NCBI GenBank assembly: GCA_045599385.1
Contig: JAZRVW010000081.1
Location: forward strand, 1-53,535
Length of the DNA: 53,535 bases
Direction: 5' to 3'
DNA from: F23-B02 sp045599385
GTDB lineage: Bacteria > Bacillota > Clostridia > Oscillospirales > Oscillospiraceae
Shown here: positions 8,013-16,004 of the stretch, in pieces
How positions within the stretch are numbered: the first letter of the stretch is position 1
Layout: every line of letters starts with the position of its first letter
Notes under the pieces: model-generated
The model's input: the letters and a program-made list of their open reading frames with translations, nothing else
Told to the model about the DNA's origin: nothing
Database searches by the model: none
Position numbers and translations under genes: made by a program

Positions 8013-8982
8013 TCACTTCAAGGTTCCCCTTCACAAGCGTCTGTGGCACGCCGTTTTCGGCGGCTACATGGTTGACCAGGTTGCCCTTTACGACTTTAAG
8101 CACAATGACAAGAAGCAGTACCTTTCCGAGTTCGACTGGTACCGTTCACGTTCCATCAACGACCCCTACAGCAACATGCTCAACAACAAGGTCGTTTTCA
8201 CTCAGATTATCGAGCGCTACTGCTCAACTCCCGAGCTTTACTGCGTAACTAAGAAAGGGCGCTTTGCCGGCATGAACGGCAGAAGCTTCAGCTGCAGCAA
8301 GGACCTTCTTGCACTGCTGGACGAGGTGGGCGCTTATGTAGTCAAGCCCGTCGGTGCAGGCAAGGGCAAGGGCATTCAGATTGTACGAAAAACCGCCGAC
8401 GGCTATTCCTGCAATGACGAGCCCTGCGACAGCGAAAAAATTCTCCGTCTGTTCGGAGGCAAAAAGGATGTTCTGGTTTGCGCATACGCCTCTCAGGCGG
8501 ATTACCTCAACAGAATTTACGCGCCCAGCGCAAACACCATTCGCATGATAGTCCTGCGTTCTGCCGAAACAAAGGAGTTTGAGCTTTTCTTCGCCGTGCA
8601 GCGCATCGGCGCGGGCTGGACGGGTGCCGTTGACAACGGAAGCCGCGGCGGTCTTGTTGCCTGCATAGACATCGAAACCGGCGAAATGAGCGAGGCACGC
8701 ACTCTGCACAATCTTGAGGTTTATGAAACCCACCCCGATACCCACGCGGCCATAAAGGGTGTTGTCATTCCCAACTGGGAGGGCATCAAGGCAGGTGTTC
8801 TTGAGGTTTCCAAAAACTTCCCCTATCTTGAAATCATCGCCTGGGACATTCTTCCCACAAAGGACGGCTTCACAGTAATCGAGGCCAACACCTCCTCAGG
8901 TGTCAACATCATTCAGCTCTGGGGTCCCCAGCGCTACGGCAGGCTCGGTCAGTTCTATCGCGAGCACGGTATAATCAAATGA
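7933..8982 (+). CDS. Sugar-transfer-associated ATP-grasp enzyme
   Basis: A 349-residue protein matching the ATP-grasp group associated with sugar transfer. Visible parts include the ATP-binding lysine region YVVKPVGAGKGKGIQIV, the stretch NTIRMIVLRS, GAGWTGAVDNGSRGG, and the metal/ATP-site end AWDILPTKDGFTVIEAN. I place the start at 7933 because GGAGA at 7919-7923 is correctly spaced; ATG 7936 is the alternative and an upstream in-frame start lacks a ribosome site. The gene starts inside the polymerase gene and overlaps the next gene by ATGA. With the tandem TupA protein it makes three ATP-grasp modules in one surface-polymer region, suggesting the polymer carries ligated (for example aminoacyl) substituents. 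The substrate is unknown. Confidence 0.83.
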   Translation: MMQFLRALLAKIKLMVLWVTRILFAPNHFKVPLHKRLWHAVFGGYMVDQVALYDFKHNDKKQYLSEFDWYRSRSINDPYSNMLNNKVVFTQIIERYCSTPELYCVTKKGRFAGMNGRSFSCSKDLLALLDEVGAYVVKPVGAGKGKGIQIVRKTADGYSCNDEPCDSEKILRLFGGKKDVLVCAYASQADYLNRIYAPSANTIRMIVLRSAETKEFELFFAVQRIGAGWTGAVDNGSRGGLVACIDIETGEMSEARTLHNLEVYETHPDTHAAIKGVVIPNWEGIKAGVLEVSKNFPYLEIIAWDILPTKDGFTVIEANTSSGVNIIQLWGPQRYGRLGQFYREHGIIK

Positions 8983-9575
8983 AATACATCATAATGGCTG
9001 ACGGCAAGGGCAGCCGCTGGAATCACTATATGGGCCACGAAAAGCACGAAATCCGCATCGGCGGCGAAACGCTGCTGCAGCGCACCGTGCGGCTTCTGCA
9101 CGAGAAGGACGCGGAGGCAGAGGTCATAATCACCTCCCACAACCCCGCCTTTGAGGTGGAGGGTGCCCTGCGCTATGAGCCGAAAAACAACGTGCTGGAA
9201 ATTGACCGCTTCACCGCGGAGCTTATCGGCGACGATGTCTGCTTCCTTTACGGCGACGTTTTGTATGCGGAAAAAACCGTTGATACCATCATCAGAAACC
9301 GCGGCTTCCTCCCCGTTGTTTTCTTCGGAAACGAAAACAGCGTGTGCGCCGTGCTTATCCGTGACGGCGAGGCCTTTAAGAAAAGCTTTTATGCCGTTCG
9401 TGAAATGGCCGCAAGCGGAAAAATGCCCTCCTGCAAGGGCTGGCAGGTTTACCACCACTACGCAGGAATGGGTCTTGAGGGCAGGGAAATCGGTCCCTGC
9501 TTTATCCGCGTTGACAATTCCACCCGCGATTTCAACTCCCCCGAGGATTACCATGAGTTCCTGAGCAAAAATTGA
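8979..9575 (+). CDS. NTP-transferase-fold protein (nucleotidyltransferase-like)
   Basis: A 198-residue protein with a nucleotidyltransferase start, MKYIIMADGKGSRW, close to the MAAGxGxRM loop that binds NTP in sugar-1-phosphate and alditol-phosphate nucleotidyltransferases. This is followed by the expected HEIRIGGETLLQRTVRLL (acceptor-side lysine region) and FLYGDVLYA, equivalent to the GDxxx metal site. It is shorter than classic enzymes (220-300 residues). It overlaps the previous stop by four bases, so translation is coupled. In this operon it could make the CDP- or UDP-activated donor used by the polymerase; this is inferred from fold and position. Confidence 0.75.
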   Translation: MKYIIMADGKGSRWNHYMGHEKHEIRIGGETLLQRTVRLLHEKDAEAEVIITSHNPAFEVEGALRYEPKNNVLEIDRFTAELIGDDVCFLYGDVLYAEKTVDTIIRNRGFLPVVFFGNENSVCAVLIRDGEAFKKSFYAVREMAASGKMPSCKGWQVYHHYAGMGLEGREIGPCFIRVDNSTRDFNSPEDYHEFLSKN

Positions 9576-9596
9576 TGTAGAAAAATTAATATTATT

Positions 9597-9640
9597 ATGC
9601 TATACTATCCTTTAATGTTAGTATAGCATTTTTATTTCTA
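9597..9640 (+). terminator. Hairpin with T-rich tail between polymer and exporter genes
   Basis: ATGCTATACTA (9597-9607) pairs with TAGTATAGCAT (9619-9629) and is followed by a T-rich run. It looks like an intrinsic or partial terminator separating the biosynthetic genes from the ABC exporter genes. Confidence 0.65.
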
Positions 9641-9669
9641 TTCTATGATTTTCATGTGGAGACATCTGT

Positions 9670-10446
9670 ATGACATCTGACAAGAAAGAAAAATTCAATA
9701 ACCGGTTTCTGCTCTCCGAGCTTATAAGACGTGACTTTGTAAAGAAATACAAGCGCACCGCCTTCGGCATACTCTGGAGCGCTCTGTCGCCTCTGCTTCT
9801 GCTGCTGACCATGGACCTGGTCTTCGGCACCTTCTTCGGACGCAACATGCCCCACTACACCATCTATCTGTTCTGCGGTCTGCTGCTGTTTAACTATTTC
9901 TCCTCCTCCACAAGAGGCTCCATGAATGTTCTTTACAACAACGCCGCCATTTACAGCAAGGTTCCCGTACCCAAGCACTTTTTCCTGCTGTCCCACAGCA
10001 CCGCAAGCTTTATCAACTTCCTCGTTTCTCTTGCGGTATTCTTCGTGTTTGTTGCGGTTGACGGCATTGTTTTCCGCTGGAACTTCCTGCTGCTTCTGTA
10101 CCCGATCATCTGCCTTTTCCTCATAAACTACGGACTTGGCATGCTGCTGTCCACCCTCTACATATTCTTCAGGGATATTAACTATCTCTATCCCGTGCTG
10201 TGCCGTATAATCATGTACGCCTCCGCCATCTTCTATGACGTCAATATTCTGCCGGGTATCATGCGCAGACTTCTGCTGTGCAACCCCCTGTATATGTGCA
10301 TCGATTATTTCCGTCAGCTCATCATTCATTCCACCGTGCCCTCCATCTCCTATCATCTGGTGCTGGCAGGCATGACGCTGTTCTGCATGCTCATCGGCTG
10401 GTTTACCTACCGCATAAGCCGTGACCGCATAGCACTGTTCGTTTAA
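9670..10446 (+). CDS. ABC-2 type polymer exporter, permease subunit (TagG/Wzm-like)
   Basis: A 258-residue membrane protein with about six hydrophobic segments and the ABC-2 polysaccharide-export layout. It has an amphipathic N terminus with LIRRDFVKKYKRTAFGILW, a signature of TagG/Wzm permeases, and the late motif NPLYMCIDYFRQLI. GGAG at 9657-9660 supports ATG 9670. It is 11 bases upstream of its ATPase partner. The pair should flip a lipid-linked glycan or polyol-phosphate polymer across the membrane, presumably the product of the preceding genes. Confidence 0.9.
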   Translation: MTSDKKEKFNNRFLLSELIRRDFVKKYKRTAFGILWSALSPLLLLLTMDLVFGTFFGRNMPHYTIYLFCGLLLFNYFSSSTRGSMNVLYNNAAIYSKVPVPKHFFLLSHSTASFINFLVSLAVFFVFVAVDGIVFRWNFLLLLYPIICLFLINYGLGMLLSTLYIFFRDINYLYPVLCRIIMYASAIFYDVNILPGIMRRLLLCNPLYMCIDYFRQLIIHSTVPSISYHLVLAGMTLFCMLIGWFTYRISRDRIALFV

Positions 10447-10457
10447 GGAGGTGCGTG

Positions 10458-11909
10458 ATGGAAGAAAGAAAAACCGTTCTGACTCTGGACAATGTTTCCG
10501 TCCAGTACCGCAAAAACACCTCCCAGTCCACCGCCGAGCTGGTGCTCGGACTGTTTAAGAAGAACAAAAAGCCCAACACCTTCTGGGCGCTGAGGAATCT
10601 TTCCTTCAGTCTTCAGCAGGGCGATATGCTGGGCGTAATCGGCCGCAACGGCGCAGGCAAAAGCACCACCATGAAGGCCGTCAGCGGCACGCTGACTCCC
10701 GCAAGCGGCACGATTACCCGTGAGGGCAAGCTCTGTGCTCTGCTTGAGCTGGGCGCGGGCTTTGACCGCGAGATGACCGTTAAGGAAAACGTTTACCTCC
10801 GCGGCGCTCTTCTCGGCTATTCAAAAGAATTTATTGACTCCAAGTACGATGAAATCATCGACTTTGCGGATATGCGCGAATTTGAGGACAATCCCTTCCG
10901 CACTCTGTCCTCGGGTATGAAATCCCGCATTGCCTTCTCCATCGCCAGCATGGTTGAGCCCGACATCATCATTCTTGACGAGGTTTTTGCCGTAGGCGAC
11001 GGCGATTTCAAAAAGAAGAGTCAGGAGCGCATGAAGGAAATCATCGGCAACGGCAAAACCACTGCGCTCATCGTTTCCCACAGCCTTTCCACCGTGCGTC
11101 AGCAGTGCAACAAGGTGCTGTGGCTCAACAAGGGCCGCATGGTCATGTTCGGCGAGGCAAACGCCGTTTGCGATGAGTACAAGAAATTCCTCGACACAGG
11201 CGTTCTTCCCGAAACAGAAGCACTGAAAAGGGTTGAGGAAAACCCCAGAAACAAGCTGAAAAAGAGCCCCAAGAAAAGACTTCTTGAAGCGTTCATCTAC
11301 TTAATGCTCATTCTTGCCGCCGTTGCGGGCGGCTTTGTATGGGCGCAGTATGACCTGCTGAAGTCCTATGTAATTTCCCACACCTCCGAAAGTGAGGAAA
11401 TCCTCACCATCGCCGACAACTATCACAGTCAGATTGATGATATATTGTCCGCCAACACGGAAAACTGGGATTACTCCATATTTGAAGACTCCGCAGAGGC
11501 CATAATCAACGACGAAATAAGCTATCGCGAGGTTGCAAAGGAGGTTCTGCGTAATGCGGGTACCGTTGACAACGAAAGCTATAAGCTGACGCTTGCCGCG
11601 GCAGAAATTGAAGCCGTAAAGCATGTTCACATGGCGCGGCTTGACGCGCTTGTTGCGGAAATGCGTGCCGACTTCGAGGCTCAGCCCGAAGGCAAATACC
11701 GCAGTCTGATGGTTTATTCCTACCTCCATTGTGACAGGTTCTATGAGCTTGAGGAGGCCTGCGACGACGATATGCAGGACATCATTGAGGAAATCCGTTC
11801 CATACTCCGCAAAAACGGACTTCCCGAGGATATGGCCGACCAGGTCTGGAATGCCTACAAAACCGAAAAGGTCTATCTTCTCGCCTATTACTGCGTACAG
11901 CTTCGATAA
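10458..11909 (+). CDS. ABC polymer exporter ATPase (TagH/Wzt-like) with C-terminal membrane and extracytoplasmic domain
   Basis: A 483-residue fusion. Residues 1-240 are an ABC ATPase: Walker A GRNGAGKST, signature LSSGMKSRIAFS, Walker B IIILDEVFAVGD and a switch histidine in LIVSHS. A basic linker follows, then one transmembrane segment (about 278-297, FIYLMLILAAVAGGFVWAQY) and about 185 mostly helical, acidic residues predicted outside. TagH proteins have a similar ATPase-TM-extracellular plan, but this external part resembles no SH3-like or carbohydrate-binding domain I recognise. ATG 10458 is chosen over GTG 10455 because AAGGAGG at 10445-10451 fits it better. It may couple export to the cell wall or to an acceptor. 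Confidence 0.9.
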   Translation: MEERKTVLTLDNVSVQYRKNTSQSTAELVLGLFKKNKKPNTFWALRNLSFSLQQGDMLGVIGRNGAGKSTTMKAVSGTLTPASGTITREGKLCALLELGAGFDREMTVKENVYLRGALLGYSKEFIDSKYDEIIDFADMREFEDNPFRTLSSGMKSRIAFSIASMVEPDIIILDEVFAVGDGDFKKKSQERMKEIIGNGKTTALIVSHSLSTVRQQCNKVLWLNKGRMVMFGEANAVCDEYKKFLDTGVLPETEALKRVEENPRNKLKKSPKKRLLEAFIYLMLILAAVAGGFVWAQYDLLKSYVISHTSESEEILTIADNYHSQIDDILSANTENWDYSIFEDSAEAIINDEISYREVAKEVLRNAGTVDNESYKLTLAAAEIEAVKHVHMARLDALVAEMRADFEAQPEGKYRSLMVYSYLHCDRFYELEEACDDDMQDIIEEIRSILRKNGLPEDMADQVWNAYKTEKVYLLAYYCVQLR

Positions 11910-11920
11910 AGCAAGCTGTC

Positions 11921-11984
11921 AAAAAAGTCTAAAGACTTTTTTGGCAAGCTGAAACTGCCGCGGATTTCAAAATCCGCGGCAGTT
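11921..11984 (+). terminator. Double terminator after the exporter operon
   Basis: Two hairpins in series. AAAAAAGTC (11921-11929) pairs with GACTTTTTT (11934-11942). A 15-base-pair GC-rich stem pairs 11953-11967 with 11970-11984. Together they end the 6807-11909 region. Confidence 0.75.
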
Positions 11985-11993
11985 CTATGTTCA

Positions 11994-12022
11994 TTGACTT
12001 TAGGTTACGATTGTTATATTAT
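11994..12022 (+). promoter_or_regulatory. Predicted promoter of the CoA-ligase-like gene at 12057
   Basis: TTGACT at 11994-11999, 17-base spacer, TATTAT at 12017-12022. An AAGAGGA ribosome site follows at 12044-12050. Confidence 0.55.
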
Positions 12023-12056
12023 TTGGTTAATTACCCGCTGCATAAGAGGACATCAA

Positions 12057-13766
12057 ATGGACGTATCCAATGTAAAAGCTCCGTGGAAGGAATGGCTCGG
12101 CGACGTGCCCTTCACACTCAACTACTTCCGCGGCACCATGTTTCAGGCGGTTGAGAAAATCGCGGAAAAGTATCCCGATTTCATCGCCTTTGACTTCATG
12201 GGAAAGGCCACAAAATACAAGACCTTTTTAAAGGAAATACGGCGCTGCGCAGACGCTCTGCACGCTCTCGGCGTGAGAGAAAACGACTGCGTTACCATTG
12301 CCATGCCCAACTGTCCACAGGCGGTGAAAATGTTCTACGCCGTCAATCTCGCAGGCGGAATATGCAACATGATTCACCCCCTTTCCGCCGAAAAGGAAAT
12401 TGAGTTTTTCCTCAACGAATCCAAATCCGTCACCGCCATCACGCTTGACCAGTTCTACGAAAAATTTGCAAGCGTGAGAGGCAATACGGGCCTCAGAAAC
12501 CTCATTATCACAAGCGTTAAAGATGAGCTTCCCGTACACATGAAAGCGGGCTACGGGCTCACTGAGGGCCGCAAAATCAAAAAGTTGCCCGACGACGCTC
12601 CCGTTATTTACTGGAACGATTTTCTCCGCATGGCAGACGGAAGCTTCGCGGGCGTTGAGCGCGGTGCTGACGACCCTGCCGTCATTCTTTACTCCGGCGG
12701 CACAACGGGCACCACAAAGGGCATTCTGCTCTCAAACCTCAATTTCAATGCGCTCAGCCAGCAGGTCATTGCAACAAATCCCATGTTCCGTCCCGGCGAC
12801 AGAATGCTTGCCGCAATGCCGCTTTTCCACGGCTTCGGTCTGGGTGTCTGCGTTCACACCATGCTGACGCAGGGCGGCAGATGTATCCTCATTCCCCGCT
12901 TCACAGCGGAAAGCTACGCAAAGCAGATTGTTAAATACAAATGCAACTTCATCGCAGGCGTACCCACGCTTTATGAGGCGCTCCTGCGCATTCCCGCCAT
13001 GGACGGCGCCGACCTCAGCTCCCTCAAGGGTGTTTTCTCCGGCGGCGATTCTCTTTCCGTTGAGCTTAAGAAAAAGTTTGACAGCTTCCTTGCCGAGCAC
13101 AAGGCCTCCGTTCAGATTCGCGAGGGCTTCGGTCTTACGGAGTGCGTCACCGCCTCCTGCCTCACACCGTATCACATGGCGAAGGAGGGCAGCATCGGTC
13201 TTCCCTTCCCCGACACCTACTACAAAATAGTCAGACCCAACACGGACGAGGAGCTTCCCTACGGGGAGGAGGGCGAAATTGTCATTGCGGGACCTACGGT
13301 CATGAAGGAATACATCAATCAGCCGCAGGAAACCGCCGACACGCTGCGCCGTCACTCCGACGGTCTCACATGGCTGCACACGGGCGACCTCGGCGTCATG
13401 GACAGCCAGGGCTTCATTTACTTCCGTGGGCGCGCCAAGCGCATGATTATTTCCTCCGGCTACAACGTGTATCCCGGTCAGCTTGAAAACATTCTCGACG
13501 CAAACGAGCTTGTGCACATGAGCTGTATCATCGGCATTCCCGACCCCTACAGAATGCAGAAGGTCAAGGCCTTTGTCATGCTGAAGCCCGGTGTTCCCGC
13601 AACCAAGGAAACCAAAGACGCGCTCATGGCATACTGCCGCAAATATATCGCCAAATACGCCATGCCCTGCGACATTGAGTTCAGGGCGGAGCTTCCCAAA
13701 ACGCTGGTGGGCAAGGTTGCCTACCGCTTGCTTGAGGAAGAGGAAGCCGAAAAGCGCAAGGCCTAA
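12057..13766 (+). CDS. AMP-binding acyl-CoA ligase-like enzyme 1
   Basis: A 569-residue adenylate-forming enzyme of the acyl/aryl-CoA synthetase group, which makes acyl-AMP and then acyl-CoA (or another thioester). Visible core motifs: A3 loop ILYSGGTTGTTKG, A5 GFGLTECV, A7 LHTGDLG, A8 GRAKRMIISSGYNVYP, and the A10 catalytic lysine in TLVGKVAYRLL. The start is ATG 12057, supported by an AAGAGGA site; an earlier in-frame ATG at 11994 overlaps the promoter. It stands alone between terminators, upstream of a convergent SLH protein. Two further ligases of the same fold occur at 43275-48275. No acyl carrier or beta-oxidation gene is nearby, so the acid used is unknown. Confidence 0.9.
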   Translation: MDVSNVKAPWKEWLGDVPFTLNYFRGTMFQAVEKIAEKYPDFIAFDFMGKATKYKTFLKEIRRCADALHALGVRENDCVTIAMPNCPQAVKMFYAVNLAGGICNMIHPLSAEKEIEFFLNESKSVTAITLDQFYEKFASVRGNTGLRNLIITSVKDELPVHMKAGYGLTEGRKIKKLPDDAPVIYWNDFLRMADGSFAGVERGADDPAVILYSGGTTGTTKGILLSNLNFNALSQQVIATNPMFRPGDRMLAAMPLFHGFGLGVCVHTMLTQGGRCILIPRFTAESYAKQIVKYKCNFIAGVPTLYEALLRIPAMDGADLSSLKGVFSGGDSLSVELKKKFDSFLAEHKASVQIREGFGLTECVTASCLTPYHMAKEGSIGLPFPDTYYKIVRPNTDEELPYGEEGEIVIAGPTVMKEYINQPQETADTLRRHSDGLTWLHTGDLGVMDSQGFIYFRGRAKRMIISSGYNVYPGQLENILDANELVHMSCIIGIPDPYRMQKVKAFVMLKPGVPATKETKDALMAYCRKYIAKYAMPCDIEFRAELPKTLVGKVAYRLLEEEEAEKRKA

Positions 13767-13768
13767 CC

Positions 13769-13812
13769 AAAAACCCCGGTTTGAACGGATTAACGCTCAA
13801 ACCGGGGTTTTT
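13769..13812. terminator. Bidirectional terminator between convergent genes
   Basis: A 16-base-pair stem (13769-13784 with 13797-13812) rich in GC at its core and flanked by A and T runs, serving both the ligase gene and the SLH gene. Confidence 0.9.
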
Positions 13813-13822
13813 TATGTTTTTA

Positions 13823-15850
13823 TCAGTCTCCCATGTCACGATACATGAAGAGCACAACTGCCCAGCGGGTGCAGGTTGCGTTTGGACGGAAGGTTCCGTC
13901 GTTATAGCCCGTGGTGATGCCCTTCTCAACCGCCCATGCGATTGCGGTTCTATAGGCACTTGCAATGGTGGAAGCGTCCTTAAATCCGCTGACGGTGCCG
14001 CTTGTGGAAGGCTCGCCCTCGGCGCGCCAGAGGAATGTCACGAACTGCGCTCTCGTCACGGTGTCGTTGGGCTTGAAGAGACCGCCCGGGTAGCCCGTGG
14101 TGATTCCCTTTTCAGCCGCCCACAGAATTGCCTTGTAATATGGATTTTCCTTGCCGTTTGCCTGAACGGCGCTGACATCGCTGAAGGGGCAGACAACACT
14201 CTGAGGCTCGGGACAGCCGTTTGCGCGCCACAGGAACGTTACGACCTGACCGCGTGTGCAGTTTGCGCCGGGCTGGAAGTGGGTGGCGTCAAAGCCGCCC
14301 GTTATCTGCTTGGGCGTATGGTAATATGCCCACAGAATTGCATCGTAATAATTATCGGTTTCCTTTACGTCAAGGAAGGGGTTGGAAAGCTTATAATCGG
14401 GGTCCTTTGCGCCGCAGACGCTGCAGATTCCGTTTTCATAGTGATGTCCCGCAGGAGCAACAACTCTGTCAAAGCTGAATTCGCCGTACTGCTCATTGTT
14501 CCATGTGTAGTGCAGGGTAATGCCCTCGGTGCAGCTTGCCTTACCCTCTGCGGCAACGGTGTAGTCGGTGTCGTTGAGTCTGGGAAGCGTTACGTTTATG
14601 CTGTCGCTGCAGTTGAAGCAGCGGCAGATGAGCAGACCCTCGCTGTCCACGGTAGGTGCCTTGCTTACGGTGCAGTCATAAAAGGCGTGACCCTGGGGTG
14701 GTATTTCCTTATCAAAATGGTAGCTGCCGTACTGGGTGTTTTTCCACGTGTAGCGGAGAATGCAGCCCTCGGTGCAGCTTGCCTGACCGATGACCTCAAA
14801 GTCATACTCGTTATTGAACGGGGGCAGAGTAACCGTGACCTCATTCTTGCACTTTGAGCAAACGCCCTTAATCTGTCCCTCGGTGATTTCCGTGGGCGCG
14901 GTTACAAGTGAGTAGCTGTAGCTATGGGAGCTTGCGGGAAGCTTAACGTCAAAGCTGAATGTACCGTAGCTTGTATTTTTCCATGTATAGCGGGCTGTGC
15001 CGTCGGAGCTGCAGCCTGCGGCAGTCAGCACCTTATAGCTGTAATCGGTGGTGTTGAGCTTGGGGAGAGTTACGTCCTTTGCCGCACCGCAGCGTGTGCA
15101 GTAGCAGGAAATTTTGCCTTCTTTGCTTTCGGTGGGTGTTACGGACACGGAGTAGCTGCTGCCGTAGTTATGTCCGCCTGCGCAGGTGGATTCGGAGTTA
15201 TCCGCCGTGTTGGCGTTATAAAGGAAAATCGAGTAGCCGGCGTAATAGCTTACATAGGCGGAGTATGTCCAGTAGTCAAGGCGGATATGGGGATTGCTGT
15301 CGCCGCAGTAGCTGAAGCAGTAGAAGCCGTTTTCATCGCAGGAGATGAACGCTACCGAGTGGGTGGGGTCGGCACGGAGATGCTCACCCGCCTGGGCATA
15401 GCGCTGAAGCATGCTCTTGAGACCTGCGGCTGTATAGCCGAAGCTTGAGAGATACATCTTGTTCTCGTTGGCCACATCATTGTAGACTACCTTGCTGACA
15501 AAGTAGCTGTAGGCACAGCAGCCCGTTGAGCCGCGGATATCCTTTGAATAGGTGCCGTCGTTGACGTGGTATGTGTAGGCGCCCGAATTGGGATAGTTGA
15601 AGGTGCCGCCGCCGATTGCCGCGAAGTCGGAGCTGAACATGAAGTGCTTCATGTAATTCTGCGCCTGCGAAACATTTATGCCGCTGCCCTTGAAGTTCTG
15701 ATACTCAATATTCTTGAGCATGGTGCTGATTCGCGGGTCGTCGGCATCGGAAACATAGGAGGTCGATGCGCTTGCATTTATACTGAACACGGGAGCAAGA
15801 CCCAGCAGCATTACCGCTGTCAGAACTATGCTCACTAAGCGTTTTTTCAT
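13823..15850 (-). CDS. Secreted papain-fold (CHAP/amidase-like) protein with Cys-pair repeats and three SLH domains
   Basis: A 675-residue exported protein: signal peptide (MKKRLVSIVLTAVMLLGLAP...ASA), then a domain to about residue 215. In that domain C111/C112 in GSTGCCAYSYFV and H164 in DPTHSVAFIS, followed by CGDSN, look like the Cys-His-Asp/Asn of a papain-fold (CHAP or amidase type) hydrolase. Residues ~222-475 hold about three copies of a module with a CxxC pair (CYCTRC, VCSKC, CRCFNC), a VTLPxLN segment, an ASCxxG segment and an x-YTWKN-x-YG-x-FD segment ending in PAxGH. Three SLH domains follow (PFLDV, PFSDV, GFKDA) for non-covalent wall attachment. The CxxC module is not one I can name. 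A wall peptidase or amidase role is inferred. Confidence 0.8.
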   Translation of the reverse strand: MKKRLVSIVLTAVMLLGLAPVFSINASASTSYVSDADDPRISTMLKNIEYQNFKGSGINVSQAQNYMKHFMFSSDFAAIGGGTFNYPNSGAYTYHVNDGTYSKDIRGSTGCCAYSYFVSKVVYNDVANENKMYLSSFGYTAAGLKSMLQRYAQAGEHLRADPTHSVAFISCDENGFYCFSYCGDSNPHIRLDYWTYSAYVSYYAGYSIFLYNANTADNSESTCAGGHNYGSSYSVSVTPTESKEGKISCYCTRCGAAKDVTLPKLNTTDYSYKVLTAAGCSSDGTARYTWKNTSYGTFSFDVKLPASSHSYSYSLVTAPTEITEGQIKGVCSKCKNEVTVTLPPFNNEYDFEVIGQASCTEGCILRYTWKNTQYGSYHFDKEIPPQGHAFYDCTVSKAPTVDSEGLLICRCFNCSDSINVTLPRLNDTDYTVAAEGKASCTEGITLHYTWNNEQYGEFSFDRVVAPAGHHYENGICSVCGAKDPDYKLSNPFLDVKETDNYYDAILWAYYHTPKQITGGFDATHFQPGANCTRGQVVTFLWRANGCPEPQSVVCPFSDVSAVQANGKENPYYKAILWAAEKGITTGYPGGLFKPNDTVTRAQFVTFLWRAEGEPSTSGTVSGFKDASTIASAYRTAIAWAVEKGITTGYNDGTFRPNATCTRWAVVLFMYRDMGD

Positions 15851-15887
15851 ACTTGTTCTCCTCTTGAAAGCTTTAACACATCATAAA

Positions 15888-15916
15888 ATAATACAGTTTT
15901 TATATGTATAAGTCAA
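15888..15916 (-). promoter_or_regulatory. Predicted promoter of the papain-fold/SLH gene
   Basis: On the minus strand TTGACT (15916-15911), 17-base spacer, TATTAT (15893-15888), about 40 bases before the start codon, which has an AGGAG ribosome site. Confidence 0.65.
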
Positions 15917-15946
15917 CCGGACAAATTTAAACTTTTCGTAACAAGC

Positions 15947-15975
15947 TTGTGAAACGGACAAGTTAGTGATATTAT
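15947..15975 (+). promoter_or_regulatory. Predicted promoter of folC-ruvX
   Basis: TTGTGA (15947-15952), 17-base spacer, TATTAT (15970-15975), 29 bases before ATG 16005. Confidence 0.55.
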
Positions 15976-16004
15976 GTTTGTATTCTTTTTACGGAGAGAA
16001 CGCA

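Noticed and set aside
13823..14857. Long plus-strand frame opposite the SLH protein
   Set aside because: The minus frame has a signal peptide, domain repeats and SLH motifs; the plus frame has none and lacks a ribosome site.
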